From Butyrivibrio sp. FCS014 (GTDB lineage: Bacteria; Bacillota; Clostridia; Lachnospirales; Lachnospiraceae), in assembly GCF_000526935.1 (NCBI RefSeq), contig NZ_JAHA01000006.1, positions 372,001 through 436,000 of the forward strand: a DNA stretch of 64,000 nt. Reading direction: 5' to 3'. Under the pieces are notes generated by a model. That model was not told where the DNA came from and made no database searches. It worked only from the letters and a program-made list of their open reading frames with translations. Positions 52,972 to 62,118 of the stretch are shown piece after piece; position 1 is the stretch's first letter; every line of letters begins with the position of its first letter. Both the position numbers and the translations under genes were made by a program.

Positions 52972-53711
52972 AGAATAGTATAAGTGTATTGAATTTATCA
53001 GGCATATATGAACGCGAGGCCTTCTACAGAGATGTGGAGGGCCTTAATTTCGTGGATCTTAGGGACGTTCCCGGCACCAACTGCATGTGTGATGACGCGG
53101 CAAAAGAGACATTGGCTGCAGCCATAAGCGGTGGCAAGGGCGGGCTTCACTTCATCGACAACGGGAATTACCATTATTTGTCGGCGCTGTACCTTGAGTT
53201 TGTGAGAGAACCCTTTTCTCTGGTGGTCCTTGACCATCACCCCGATATGCAGGCGCCTATGTTTGACATCTTATCCTGCGGCGGCTGGATCCTCCATGTC
53301 ATCGAAAATAACCCTTACGTCCGCGATATTCACGTTATTGGGGCAGACCCTGTGTTGATATCCCAGGTGGATGAAAAGACCCGGAAAAGGGTGAAATTTT
53401 ACGAAAATGCAGAGGTACTTCCTGCGACAGAATATCCTGTATACATTTCCGTGGACAAGGACGTTATCAGAAGGGATGAACTTGTAACAAACTGGGACCA
53501 GGGAGAACTTACGGTTTCGGAGGTTATCGGATTTGTGAAGGCTCTTTTCCGAAGGGAAGAGTCAGAGGGCGGTAAGGGAATCATTGGAATCGACATCTGC
53601 GGAGAGTGCGCACCGGAGCAGGAGGACTGCGATCTTGATGCCGCAATTGCAGGAAATCAGCGGTTTAATGAAGAAGTGATGCAATATTTTGTGCAAGCAC
53701 AGACGGAATAG
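52968..53711 (+). CDS. Arginase/ureohydrolase-family protein
   Basis: 247 residues. Metal-binding motifs of the ureohydrolase fold are visible: LVVLDHHPDMQ, YISVDKDVI and GIDICGE, with TNWDQGELT. It is shorter than classic arginases, and residues for substrate choice (arginine, agmatine, formiminoglutamate) cannot be assigned. ATG overlaps the mecA stop, so expression is coupled. Confidence 0.78.
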   Translation: MKNSISVLNLSGIYEREAFYRDVEGLNFVDLRDVPGTNCMCDDAAKETLAAAISGGKGGLHFIDNGNYHYLSALYLEFVREPFSLVVLDHHPDMQAPMFDILSCGGWILHVIENNPYVRDIHVIGADPVLISQVDEKTRKRVKFYENAEVLPATEYPVYISVDKDVIRRDELVTNWDQGELTVSEVIGFVKALFRREESEGGKGIIGIDICGECAPEQEDCDLDAAIAGNQRFNEEVMQYFVQAQTE

Positions 53712-53755
53712 CGTATAATGAAATAAAGACATAAATCCCGAATCGGAGGCGTTTG

Positions 53756-54088
53756 ATGGAAAAGAGACTGAGAGACTATTTAAGACATCTGGAAAAGCTT
53801 GATTTTGAGGTGATCTCAGAGGAAGAAATCTGGGAAGAGAGGGAGAGGCTTGAGCTTAGGCTCACCGAGATCCATCAGGAAATGATGAGACTTCTTTTGC
53901 CCATGATGGCGCTTATTATCTGCGCATGCATCTTTCTGGCTGCGGGATTTGTGAATTTCTTCATCGGAAGCTTTGTGGCAGCTGCAGTGATGGCTTTATG
54001 CGCCGCCTGGCTCGGATTTCGCTACAAGGCTATGTCCGACGCGGTGAAAAAAATATGCGTCTACATAGATAAATTGACGGTTAAATAA
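53756..54088 (+). CDS. Small two-helix membrane protein with coiled N terminus
   Basis: 110 residues from ATG 53756, with GGAGG upstream. An amphipathic acidic helix (10-40, EEEIWEERERLELRLTEI) precedes two membrane helices (about 44-66 and 70-90). No family recognised. It follows the arginase-like gene by 44 bp and precedes tRNA-Leu. Confidence 0.65.
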   Translation: MEKRLRDYLRHLEKLDFEVISEEEIWEERERLELRLTEIHQEMMRLLLPMMALIICACIFLAAGFVNFFIGSFVAAAVMALCAAWLGFRYKAMSDAVKKICVYIDKLTVK

Positions 54089-54113
54089 TGATGGAAGAAT
54101 GCTTTGAAATGCC

Positions 54114-54142
54114 TTGACATCTCGCCGCAAAATGAGTATCAT
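54114..54142 (+). promoter_or_regulatory. Promoter of tRNA-Leu(CAG)
   Basis: TTGACA (54114-54119), 17-bp spacer, TATCAT (54137-54142), 15 bp before the tRNA. Confidence 0.8.
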
Positions 54143-54156
54143 TATTTTTGTCGCTT

Positions 54157-54239
54157 GCAGAAGTGGCGGAATGGCAGACGCGCATGGTTCAGGTCCATGT
54201 GTAGGCAACTACATGAGGGTTCAAGTCCCTTCTTCTGCA
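54157..54239 (+). tRNA. tRNA-Leu (anticodon CAG)
   Basis: 83 nt class II tRNA: acceptor GCAGAAG / CTTCTGC, anticodon arm CATGG-TTCAGGT-CCATG giving CAG, long variable arm (TGTAGGCAACTACA), T arm with GGTTCAAGTCC, discriminator A. CCA not encoded. Confidence 0.94.
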
Positions 54240-54309
54240 CTTGATACGGAGGCTCTGAAGTACGAAAAGTATTTCGGAGCCTTTGTTTTTGCTTGAAAGG
54301 AGATTTTTG

Positions 54310-54972
54310 ATGAAGATAAATACCGTGATATTTGATATGGACGGGACGGTTCTCAATACCCTTGAGGACATCACCGATTCCGTGAATGTAATACTTGGAA
54401 GGCACGGCTTTCCCGAAAGGACCATCGACGAGATCAGGCACTTTGTGGGAAACGGAGCAGTGGTGCTGATGGAGCGTGCCCTTCCTCATGGAAAAGAGAC
54501 ACTGGATTTCGAGGCAATTCTTGAGGAGTACAAGGTGTATTACGAGGAGCACTGCAACATCAAGACCGGTCCTTACAAGGGGATCAAAGAGCTTATGACG
54601 GCACTTTCAGAGCGAGGCTACAAGATGGCTATTGTTTCCAACAAGCCTATGGGAGCAGTGAAGGAACTCAATAAGATTTACTTTGGAGACTACATTGATG
54701 TGGCAATTGGTGTTACAGACACCTTAAGGCGCAAGCCCTATCCCGATGAGTGCCTGGAGGCCATGAAGCTTCTTGGAAGCAGTGCTGATGAGTGCATTTA
54801 TGTGGGTGATTCGGAGGTTGATCACAAGACTGCGGTCAATACGGGACTGAAATGTATCTCATGTCTGTGGGGATTCAGGACGAAAGAGGAGCTTGTTGAA
54901 GCAGGAGCGGGAGATAACTTTTTCGTTGAAGAACCAATGGAGATTGTGGGTATTCTGGAAAAATTAGGATAA
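54310..54972 (+). CDS. HAD hydrolase, phosphoglycolate phosphatase-like
   Basis: 220 residues from ATG 54310; AAAGGAG is the ribosome site. Motif I VIFDMDGTVLNTLEDI, motif II IVSNKP, motif III Lys in RRKPYPDEC, motif IV YVGDSEVDHKTA. The TVLNTLEDI start and helical cap resemble Gph/PpaX enzymes that remove 2-phosphoglycolate or hydrolyse pyrophosphate. Exact substrate unproven. Confidence 0.88.
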   Translation: MKINTVIFDMDGTVLNTLEDITDSVNVILGRHGFPERTIDEIRHFVGNGAVVLMERALPHGKETLDFEAILEEYKVYYEEHCNIKTGPYKGIKELMTALSERGYKMAIVSNKPMGAVKELNKIYFGDYIDVAIGVTDTLRRKPYPDECLEAMKLLGSSADECIYVGDSEVDHKTAVNTGLKCISCLWGFRTKEELVEAGAGDNFFVEEPMEIVGILEKLG

Positions 54973-55150
54973 TGACTGCAGACTTGCAAAGATTTTTCCT
55001 GATTTTTTGATTTTCTTTTGGCATGAGAGGGATTTTGCCGGGGATGGCGTGTTTACACGGCTTTTGGAGACTTACGTAGTGAGGAATTAGCGATTTTCCG
55101 CGGGGTTACGATTGCCATAACGATTTTTGAAAAAAATTTTAAAAATAGTG

Positions 55151-55179
55151 TTGACGAAGACTTTCAAGTTTGCTATTAT
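55151..55179 (+). promoter_or_regulatory. Promoter of tRNA-Leu(AAG)
   Basis: TTGACG (55151-55156), 17-bp spacer, TATTAT (55174-55179), 42 bp before the tRNA. Confidence 0.8.
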
Positions 55180-55220
55180 ATGAAAGTCGTCACGAGCGAT
55201 AAGCCATGACGAAGGGAAAT

Positions 55221-55304
55221 GCGGAAGTGTCGGAATTGGCAGACGAGCAAGACTAAGGATCTTGTGATGCTTACATCGTGTGGGTTCAAGTCCCATCTTC
55301 CGCA
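55221..55304 (+). tRNA. tRNA-Leu (anticodon AAG)
   Basis: 84 nt class II tRNA: acceptor GCGGAAG / CTTCCGC, anticodon arm CAAGA-CTAAGGA-TCTTG giving AAG, variable arm near TGATGCTTACATCG, T arm GGGTTCAAGTCCC, discriminator A. Confidence 0.94.
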
Positions 55305-55312
55305 CGAAAGAA

Positions 55313-55348
55313 AAGGATCAACTCGAAAGAGTTGGTCCTTTTTCTTTT
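55313..55348 (+). terminator. Terminator of tRNA-Leu(AAG)
   Basis: AAGGATCAACTC / GAGTTGGTCCTT with GAAA loop and T-rich run, 9 bp after the tRNA. Confidence 0.9.
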
Positions 55349-55353
55349 GCGCG

Positions 55354-55386
55354 AAGCAGTCATGGGGACGGTTCTTTTGACTGCTT
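55354..55386 (+). repeat. REP-like palindrome upstream of the RAYT gene
   Basis: AAGCAGTCA (55354-55362) / TGACTGCTT (55378-55386) around TGGGGACGGTTCTTTT. The core GGGACGGTTCTTTT recurs at 56282-56295 (inverted) and 56801-56827 (direct). Confidence 0.8.
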
Positions 55387-55520
55387 TACAACTATCGTAT
55401 TTGATGATATAGTTCATTCTTGAAATTTAAAAATCTATTCTCTTTTTCTGAGGGAACTGAGTAGAAGTTGCTCTATTCAGTCGATTTCCATTTCAAAAAA
55501 TTTATATAGGAGGATTATTA

Positions 55521-56267
55521 ATGCCGCGTCGCGCGCGAATTATGAGTGCATCAGGCTATATGCACATAATAGTAAGGGGGATTGGGAAGCAATTGTTGTT
55601 TGAGGATGACTATGATTATAGATATTATTTGGCTAAATTGGAGCGCTACTGTATGGATACAGAGGTTAGAGTATGTGCCTATTGCCTTATGGATAATCAC
55701 GTGCATCTATTAGTAAGGGGAGAACATGAATCAATAGTTCTTTTGATGAAAAAAATAGGGGTGAGCTATTCCTGGTATTATAATAAGAAATATGAGAGGG
55801 AAGGTCATCTTTTTCAGGATAGATATAAGAGTGAACCTATAGAAAACGAGGCCTATTTTCTGACGGCATTCAGGTATATTTTGAAGAATCCGCAGAAAGC
55901 GGGAATATGCAGTGCAATGCAATATCCTTGGAACAGCTACAGGTACTATGATAATCCGCTTCCGTTTATGGATTTATCAGCAATTCACAGCCTTTTAGGC
56001 GATTTTAGAAATTATAGCAAGTATATTGAAGGGGAAGATGAAGATAAGGGGCTTGAGCATTCGCGAAATAGACACGGTGATTCCTGGGCAAAAGAAATCA
56101 TGAAAAGATATCTTGGCATCGAAAGTGGCACGACTTTACAAAAATATAGTAAAGAAGATAGAAATGCCGCGCTGGCAAAGCTCAAAGAACACGGATTGTC
56201 TGTGCGCCAGATATCAAGACTTACCGGAATAGGACGTAATATAGTTCAGACAGCAGGAAAAGAGTAG
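55521..56267 (+). CDS. REP-associated tyrosine transposase (RAYT, Y1_Tnp family)
   Basis: 248 residues with a TAGGAGG site. HUH single-strand transposase: MDNHVHLLV holds the His-x-His metal motif, and the catalytic Tyr lies in the EREGHLFQDRYKSEP-type helix; the N terminus (MPRRARIMSASGYMHIIVRG) fits RAYT/IS200-like proteins. A C-terminal helix-turn-helix-like stretch (LSVRQISRLTGIGRNIVQ) is added. RAYTs are usually single-copy and act on nearby REP palindromes. A REP-like palindrome lies upstream and an inverted copy of its core downstream. Base use is more A+T-rich than neighbouring genes. Confidence 0.9.
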   Translation: MPRRARIMSASGYMHIIVRGIGKQLLFEDDYDYRYYLAKLERYCMDTEVRVCAYCLMDNHVHLLVRGEHESIVLLMKKIGVSYSWYYNKKYEREGHLFQDRYKSEPIENEAYFLTAFRYILKNPQKAGICSAMQYPWNSYRYYDNPLPFMDLSAIHSLLGDFRNYSKYIEGEDEDKGLEHSRNRHGDSWAKEIMKRYLGIESGTTLQKYSKEDRNAALAKLKEHGLSVRQISRLTGIGRNIVQTAGKE

Positions 56268-56279
56268 CATAGAGAATAA

Positions 56280-56306
56280 GACAAAAGAACCGTCCCTTTG
56301 ACTGCT
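56280..56306 (-). repeat. Inverted partial REP copy downstream of the RAYT gene
   Basis: Reverse complement reads AGCAGTCA-AA-GGGACGGTTCTTTTGTC, the same element as 55354-55386 in opposite orientation, with a damaged second arm. Confidence 0.75.
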
Positions 56307-56339
56307 ATGAATTGAAAAGAAAAAGGGGTATGAAAAAAT

Positions 56340-56792
56340 ATGAGCGATTATAAATACTTTAATCTGAGAGAAAAACCGGAACTCAATGAAGCGGCAGCGA
56401 ATTGGTTCCATGAAAAGTGGGGAGTACCCACAGAGGCTTATATGGAATGTATTGATGCCTATATTGAAGGCACTACAGAATATGGCTGGTATATATGTCT
56501 TGACGGAAAAAAAATCGTCGGAGGTCTTGGAGTTATAGACAATGATTTTCATGACAGGAAAGATCTTGCGCCTAATGTCTGTGCTGTTTATACAGAAGAA
56601 GGATATCGATGCCAAGGTATTTCCGGAAATCTTTTAAATATGGTGGTTGAAGATATGAAATCCAAGGGCATTTCTCCAATCTACCTTGTTACGGATCATG
56701 TTGGATTTTATGAAAGATATGGATGGGAGTTCTTTTGTATGGCACAGGGGGATGGAGAGCCTGAGCCTACAAGGCTGTACATACATAGATGA
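56340..56792 (+). CDS. GNAT-family acetyltransferase
   Basis: 150 residues. The central acetyl-CoA segment APNVCAVYTEEGYRCQGISGNLL has the GNAT R/Q-x-x-G-x-G/A-like loop, followed by MKSKGISPIYLVTDHVGFYERYGWEF. The N-terminal part contains NWFHEKWGVPTEAY, common in a small clostridial GNAT group. Substrate unknown. It lies between two copies of the REP-like element, so the region may have been rearranged. Confidence 0.85.
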   Translation: MSDYKYFNLREKPELNEAAANWFHEKWGVPTEAYMECIDAYIEGTTEYGWYICLDGKKIVGGLGVIDNDFHDRKDLAPNVCAVYTEEGYRCQGISGNLLNMVVEDMKSKGISPIYLVTDHVGFYERYGWEFFCMAQGDGEPEPTRLYIHR

Positions 56793-56800
56793 GTGAGAAA

Positions 56801-56861
56801 CAGTCATGGGGACGGTTCTTTTGACTGCTTTACCCGTGTCCTGGACACGGGTAGTAGTTTA
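56801..56861 (+). repeat. Third REP-like copy plus 11-bp perfect palindrome module
   Basis: CAGTCA...TGACTG (56801-56827) is a direct copy of the RAYT-upstream element. It is followed by TACCCGTGTCC-T-GGACACGGGTA (56831-56853), and 56835-56861 matches 23404-23430 at 24 of 27 bases. Confidence 0.8.
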
Positions 56862-56923
56862 CTTTATAGTGAGTTATAAAGTATCTATGTGAAGATTTAC
56901 GACAACTTTAGGAGGAGCGAAAA

Positions 56924-57469
56924 ATGATTTTCAATGAAGAAAAGTATACGTTGGGGGAGAGAAATATTGTTCTGCGCAGCGCTCATGAAGATGAAGCTGA
57001 CATGCTCATAGATTACCTTAAAACAGTTTGCGGAGAGACAAATTTCCTTTTGGTCAATCCTGATGAGGTCAAGTACACAACAGAAGATGAAGTTAAGTTC
57101 ATCAAGAGTCATAACGAGTCGGATAATGAACTTGTAATGTGCGCTTTCGTAGATGGTGCATATGCAGGAAACTGCTCTTTTACCAGCAGAGGAAGCAGCA
57201 GAAGAGCCAGACACAGAGCTGATATCGGGATAGCTCTTTTCCGGAAATACACAGGTTTCGGCCTCGGGAGACTAATGCTGGAGAGGCTGATCCAAAAGAT
57301 AAAAGACTGCGGATATGAGCAGGCAGAGCTTACTGTCGTAAGTGGAAACGATAAGGCATATCATCTGTACGAGAGCCTTGGATTCAAGGAATGCGGACGT
57401 ATGCCAAATGCCAACAAATACGATGACGGCACATACAGTGATGATATCTACATGGTTTTGAAGTTTTGA
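56924..57469 (+). CDS. GNAT-family acetyltransferase, RimJ/RimL-like
   Basis: 181 residues, AGGAGG site. Acetyl-CoA motif near HRADIGIALFRKYTGFGLGRLMLERL and the C-terminal AYHLYESLGFKECGR. N-terminal LRSAHEDEADMLIDYLKTV is typical of GNATs acting on small molecules or protein N termini. Its stop codon is close to the phosphatase gene, with which it likely forms an operon. Confidence 0.88.
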   Translation: MIFNEEKYTLGERNIVLRSAHEDEADMLIDYLKTVCGETNFLLVNPDEVKYTTEDEVKFIKSHNESDNELVMCAFVDGAYAGNCSFTSRGSSRRARHRADIGIALFRKYTGFGLGRLMLERLIQKIKDCGYEQAELTVVSGNDKAYHLYESLGFKECGRMPNANKYDDGTYSDDIYMVLKF

Positions 57470-57492
57470 AAAAATTAGTTTGGGAGCGAGAT

Positions 57493-58026
57493 ATGAATCA
57501 CTTTTATTTTGTAAGACATGGGGAGACCATCTGGAATGTCGAGAACAAGATCTGCGGAGCTACCGATATAGAGCTCACGAAAAAGGGCCATGAGCAGGCG
57601 GTGGAAACAGGAGAAAAGATTCTTAAGGAAGGCATAAAAGCTGATCTTATTCTGACTTCCCCACTGGTTCGTGCATCTGAGACTGCAAGACATATATCTG
57701 AGATAACAGGAATCCCTGTAAAGGTGGAAGAGCGTCTTTTAGAACAGAATTTTGGAAGGTATGAATCTACTCCAAGGGACGGCAAGGAATTTCACGAAGC
57801 CAAAAAGGATATGGCAAGCAGGTTTGGGACCGGAGAGTCCATGCTGCACCTTGCCCAGAGGATATATAACCTTCTTGATGACATAAAGGCAGGAGATAAG
57901 GTCTGTATTCTTGTAGCACATAACGGAATCGCCAGGATAGTTGAGTCATATTTCAGGGAGATGGATAACGAAGAATTTTCATCTTTTGGTATTAAAAACT
58001 GCGAAGTTAGAAGGTATGATTTCTGA
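57493..58026 (+). CDS. Histidine phosphatase (phosphoglycerate mutase-like)
   Basis: 177 residues from ATG 57493, with GGGAGCGAG upstream; a TTG at 57466 overlapping the previous stop is less likely. Catalytic motif FVRHGETIWNVENKICG with the phospho-His, plus LTSPLVRASETA and the second catalytic His in CILVAHNGIARI. Small members of this family act on diverse phosphoesters; the substrate is not assigned. Confidence 0.9.
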   Translation: MNHFYFVRHGETIWNVENKICGATDIELTKKGHEQAVETGEKILKEGIKADLILTSPLVRASETARHISEITGIPVKVEERLLEQNFGRYESTPRDGKEFHEAKKDMASRFGTGESMLHLAQRIYNLLDDIKAGDKVCILVAHNGIARIVESYFREMDNEEFSSFGIKNCEVRRYDF

Positions 58027-58041
58027 AATAGGAGGATTCAA

Positions 58042-58644
58042 ATGGATATTAAAGATTTCAAATGGACAAGAGAACCGAAGAGCTTCGTGATTGAAGGAGA
58101 GAAGATTTCCATAACAACGCTTCCCCACACAGACTTGTGGCAGCGCACGTATTATCATTTCAGAAATGATAATGCGCCTGTTTTCCAAATGGATACCGAG
58201 GAGAAATATTTTTCTTTTGTTGTGAAGACAAACTTTGCAGATAGTCATCACCGTTTTGATCAGTGTGGCATTGTCATGTATCTTGATAGCGATAACTGGC
58301 TGAAGGGGTCCGTTGAATATGAAAATGATGAGATGGGTCACCTTGGCTCAGTAGTTACCAATCACGGATATTCTGACTGGGCAACTACACAGATCCCTGC
58401 ATCGGTAAAAAGTATGTGGTATAGACTCAGCCGCAGGGAAGATGATTATTGCATTGAATGCTCGGATGACGGACAGAAGTGGAAGCAGATGAGAGTCTGC
58501 CACTTGCATGAAGGTGCTGGCAAGGTTAGCTTCGGCATATATGCTTGCTCTCCGGAGGATTCTTCTTTTACTGCAGAGTTTACAGATATGGCTTTGACGG
58601 AATGCGCATGGGCTGCACACGACGGACAGCAGCCGGATGAATGA
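58042..58644 (+). CDS. DUF1349-like concanavalin-type protein
   Basis: 200 residues, beta-rich. Typical DUF1349 features: KISITTLPHTDLWQRTYY, FSFVVKTNFADSHHRFDQCGIVMYLDSDNWLKGSVEY in pieces, and VSFGIYACSPEDSSFTAEFTD. No signal peptide. These proteins resemble carbohydrate-binding jelly rolls and are often called regulators of enolase, a label with little support. TAGGAGG site 15 bp after the phosphatase; terminator follows. Confidence 0.82.
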   Translation: MDIKDFKWTREPKSFVIEGEKISITTLPHTDLWQRTYYHFRNDNAPVFQMDTEEKYFSFVVKTNFADSHHRFDQCGIVMYLDSDNWLKGSVEYENDEMGHLGSVVTNHGYSDWATTQIPASVKSMWYRLSRREDDYCIECSDDGQKWKQMRVCHLHEGAGKVSFGIYACSPEDSSFTAEFTDMALTECAWAAHDGQQPDE

Positions 58645-58680
58645 ATATAAAGAGCACATCAATGAAAAAGCTGAAATAAT

Positions 58681-58712
58681 AAGAGGGCCGGCTCGAAAGA
58701 GCCGGCCCTCTT
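58681..58712. terminator. Bidirectional terminator between convergent genes
   Basis: Perfect 14-bp AAGAGGGCCGGCTC / GAGCCGGCCCTCTT with GAAA loop; serves the DUF1349 gene and the chemoreceptor gene. Confidence 0.9.
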
Positions 58713-58729
58713 CGGTGCCTTCATATTTC

Positions 58730-60490
58730 TTATAGCATAGTAAATCTTTGCGTCGTATCCGAGAGCTGTTCCGTAACCTCGTTATTTTTATCAATCGCCT
58801 CTGTGATTTTCTTGATGCCGCCCACAATCTCCTGAGAACTCTCAGCGGACTGGGCGATGGCTTGCGAGCTTTCTACAACAGAGGTGCTTATAAGCTGAAC
58901 CGATTCAACCATTTCCGTCATTATATCCGTAAGGTTTTCAGCCTTCTGATTGAAGTTTGTAAGCATTTCTTCCATGATGTCCGCAGTGTGCTCGTATTTT
59001 TCACCGGTGCTTACGAACTCGTCATAGTCGCTGATTACCTGACCGTTTATATAATCCAGAACTGCCTGTGCGTTCTTGGCAAGGTTGTTTACAGCTTCGG
59101 TTACTTCATTGCTTATATCCTGGATATTTGCAGCTGTCTGTCTGCTGTTATCCGCGAGGGAACTGATCTCTGTTGCCACAACGGAGAATCCCTTTCCGGC
59201 TTCGCCTGCTCTTGCGGCCTCAATGGAAGCGTTAAGAGCCAGCAGGTTTGTCTGACTTGCTATATCAAGAATGACTTTTGTCAGTTCGTTGATCTGAGCA
59301 ACCTTCTCGGATTCACGCACTGATTGGAGCAGTACTTCCGACAGATGCTCCACTTTTTCACCGGCTTCAGCTTTCTTGCTTGTTACTCGGGACTTAAGCT
59401 CATCAGCTTCGGCTTTGATGCTGTCAGCGGTCTTTGTGCCTTCTGTTGCCTGGTCTGCGATTTCCTGAGCTGCAGTTTTTACACATTCAACGGATTCGTT
59501 GATATGGGATACATTTCCTGAAACGGTCTCCATACTTGCTGAGAGCTCTTCCAGTGCAGCCGATGTGTTGGTCACGTTGTCATCTGCTATATGAAGCTGC
59601 GATGAAACCTCTTCGGAGGATTCCGAAAGAACTATGGAACCATCCTTTACATCCTTCATGATTCCCTGAAGCGTCTCTATAAAGTGATTTATTCCTGATG
59701 TTATGAAAAGAAGCTCTGATTTGGTCTTTGTCTTAACTCTTGCGGTAAGATCACCCTGGCCATCTTCGATATTGCTGATGATCACGTTCACTTCATCCGC
59801 TATTTTTCTGATCTTCTTGACTATATTCTTATAGCTGATAAGGAAGCTTATGATTATCAGGACTACGATCAGAATTGTTCCGATCATGGCTGTCAGATTA
59901 CCCGACTTAAGAAGCTGTGTCATCAGCGAAGTTGTATCATTTGCGGAATCATTGATTGCCTGGTCCAGAGTTTTGGTAGAGTGGAAGATGGCAATTTTCT
60001 GTATCTCGGCTTTATCAAAAAGTATCGAATAGGCAGAATCCTTGTCTCCCGCATCGCACTTGGCAATAGAAGCATCAATGAATTTTACCATTCTCTGATA
60101 CTGGGCTCTTATTTCTGTCATCTTGGCAATGGCAGTGTCATTTCCCATGGTGGAGAAATCTTTCTCCAATGTAGAAATATCTGCCTCTATGGTACTCTTT
60201 ACACTTTCAATCTGAGGCAGCAGAGCCTGTTTGGTTTCATCTGCAGAAGCAGAAACATAGCCGGTAGCCTGATCGTACAGTGACATGACATCACTCTTCA
60301 GATTGGCTTCATCCTGTGTAAGCTGCATCATTGTCTGAAACATCTGAATACTGGTGGCGGTTGATGTCTTCATTGAAGACATGACGAAGCTCATAACAAT
60401 TACGAACGCCAGTAAAATAGCCAGATTGGTTGCCAGTATCTGGAACATAATAGAATTGATTTTTTTAACCTGTATTTTGTCTTCTCTCAT
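58730..60490 (-). CDS. Methyl-accepting chemotaxis protein
   Basis: 586 residues from the ATG at 60490, with AAGGAGGGG upstream. Membrane helix (about 15-38), a periplasmic-side four-helix-bundle-like domain (40-195), second helix (about 198-220), HAMP ([24 protein letters not shown]), and a signalling hairpin with [22 protein letters not shown] in pieces. No C-terminal NWETF-type pentapeptide is visible. Lies 10 bp downstream of a sugar-binding lipoprotein gene, suggesting indirect ligand sensing through that protein. Confidence 0.93.
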   Translation of the reverse strand: MREDKIQVKKINSIMFQILATNLAILLAFVIVMSFVMSSMKTSTATSIQMFQTMMQLTQDEANLKSDVMSLYDQATGYVSASADETKQALLPQIESVKSTIEADISTLEKDFSTMGNDTAIAKMTEIRAQYQRMVKFIDASIAKCDAGDKDSAYSILFDKAEIQKIAIFHSTKTLDQAINDSANDTTSLMTQLLKSGNLTAMIGTILIVVLIIISFLISYKNIVKKIRKIADEVNVIISNIEDGQGDLTARVKTKTKSELLFITSGINHFIETLQGIMKDVKDGSIVLSESSEEVSSQLHIADDNVTNTSAALEELSASMETVSGNVSHINESVECVKTAAQEIADQATEGTKTADSIKAEADELKSRVTSKKAEAGEKVEHLSEVLLQSVRESEKVAQINELTKVILDIASQTNLLALNASIEAARAGEAGKGFSVVATEISSLADNSRQTAANIQDISNEVTEAVNNLAKNAQAVLDYINGQVISDYDEFVSTGEKYEHTADIMEEMLTNFNQKAENLTDIMTEMVESVQLISTSVVESSQAIAQSAESSQEIVGGIKKITEAIDKNNEVTEQLSDTTQRFTML

Positions 60491-60500
60491 GTTCCCCTCC

Positions 60501-61799
60501 TTACAGTTTAGAGTACCAGTCACTTGCTACTTTTTTGAATTCTCTCAAAAAGCCTGCAGCATCAAGTTCTCCATTGGCATACTTCTGATATACGTAGGAA
60601 AAGCCATTCTGCCCAAGACCTTCCGCCATTTCCATCCAGTGCCAGCTGGATGTCTTTCCTGCTGAGATGTAGGATGAAATAACCGAAGCAAAAGGATCTG
60701 AAGCGACGTATTTACAATCCACGAAAGGACTTACAAATCCGGCCTGTTCTACCAGTATCTGCTGTGCGCTGTCTTCAGAACACCATTGCAGGAAAGCAAG
60801 AGCAGCTTCCACATTACCCTCCTTGGATACAGCCCACCAGGAAGGTGCGCTGGTCAGAATAGTATCCATACCTTCTTCGAAAGCATATGGAGCCATTCCC
60901 ACCTTAAAGTTTCCTGCTTTTGCATAAGCGTCTGCATCACCTCCGGTAAGGAGTGCTCCTATCCAGGATCCTTGTGTGATAAAAGCGTACTTTCCTGATG
61001 CAAAGCCCATTACCTGATCGTCGTAGGAGCCCTTCGTCAGAAGAGCAGGATCTGAATACTCGTTGAAAAGACCTATCATATCAGCAAAATGAGAAAAACG
61101 GGTATCATCGATTCCGCCTCCGTTTTTCAAAAGGTCAATATATGTTGTGTCCTGCCTTGAAAGACCTGAGTCTATATAAGCTCCGGTAATATGGTTGCCG
61201 GCGGACCATCCAAGGTTCTCAGGTTCAGCACAGAAACCGATGACCGCTGTAAGTCCGAGCTGATCCTTCTTTGCATCGATCTTCTCAAAGGCTGCCTTCA
61301 TTGAATCGGGCCCTGTGATGGATGAAGGATCCACGCCTGCTTTTTCCAGAATGTCTGCGTTATAGGCAAGACCGATAGCTTCTGTGGTGTAAGGGAACCC
61401 AAGTGTCCCGTATTCTGAGTCTATATAAGCCGCATCCGTTCTCTTGGTCCAGTCCTGATCACTCATATCGACCAGCAGACCTTCCCAGTTTCCAAAACCG
61501 GAAGACTCACAGGCGATTATATCCGGCATCTGATCGGCAAGATAGTAACCCTTTAATGTGGCCTGAGCATCAGCACCTGTTTCTACTCCCAGAACCTTGA
61601 CTTCTACACCGGTCTCTGCCTGATACTGTTTTGCAAGTGCTTCTATCTGGGAAGTAACTTCACCTTTAGTATTGAGCAGTGAGATTGAAGTAGTGCTCTC
61701 AGATACGTCGGCATCTGAGGCTGCCTGATTTCCACAGCCGGATGTAAGGCACATAAATGCCGTCAAAAGAGCCAGTGGAATAATTGCCCGTTTTGTCAT
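60501..61799 (-). CDS. Extracellular sugar-binding lipoprotein (family 1 SBP), no permease nearby
   Basis: 432 residues. Lipobox LTSGC near residue 22; after a short spacer the mature protein has the SBP_bac_1 pattern: [87 protein letters not shown]. Such proteins normally work with ABC permeases, but the operon partner is a chemoreceptor. A chemotaxis binding-protein role is inferred. AAGGAAGTGG site. Confidence 0.9.
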   Translation of the reverse strand: MTKRAIIPLALLTAFMCLTSGCGNQAASDADVSESTTSISLLNTKGEVTSQIEALAKQYQAETGVEVKVLGVETGADAQATLKGYYLADQMPDIIACESSGFGNWEGLLVDMSDQDWTKRTDAAYIDSEYGTLGFPYTTEAIGLAYNADILEKAGVDPSSITGPDSMKAAFEKIDAKKDQLGLTAVIGFCAEPENLGWSAGNHITGAYIDSGLSRQDTTYIDLLKNGGGIDDTRFSHFADMIGLFNEYSDPALLTKGSYDDQVMGFASGKYAFITQGSWIGALLTGGDADAYAKAGNFKVGMAPYAFEEGMDTILTSAPSWWAVSKEGNVEAALAFLQWCSEDSAQQILVEQAGFVSPFVDCKYVASDPFASVISSYISAGKTSSWHWMEMAEGLGQNGFSYVYQKYANGELDAAGFLREFKKVASDWYSKL

Positions 61800-61821
61800 A
61801 GATCCACTTCCTTTCCAAATC

Positions 61822-61870
61822 AGCTAAATTTATGAATAATACTGCATATATTATTATACGTTATTTAGCT
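61822..61870. promoter_or_regulatory. Inverted repeat spanning the -10 of the SBP-MCP operon
   Basis: AGCTAAAT (61822-61829) and ATTTAGCT (61863-61870) flank a minus-strand TATAAT (61853-61858). A separate symmetric AAAAGCGCTAATTTA-like site at about 61906-61920 may be a LacI/CcpA-type operator (weak). The rest of the 319-bp gap 61800-62118 is AT-rich with no gene. Confidence 0.4.
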
Positions 61871-62118
61871 TTTTGAGCAGCTAAAATATAAATTAAAAAA
61901 GTATTAAAAGCGCTAATTTAACCAGTAAAAATCAGTTTACTATTTATGAAATCATTTATTATCAGCATCCATAATTCCAATTCTTAACAAATTCCAATAT
62001 ATGTTATATTTTTCTAAAGTGAACGCAAAATAGTTAATCTGCGGTACAATAAAATAAGGTAATTATAAGTATTTATCGCTATTACATGGATTAACATACG
62101 ATACCGAGGAGACAATTA

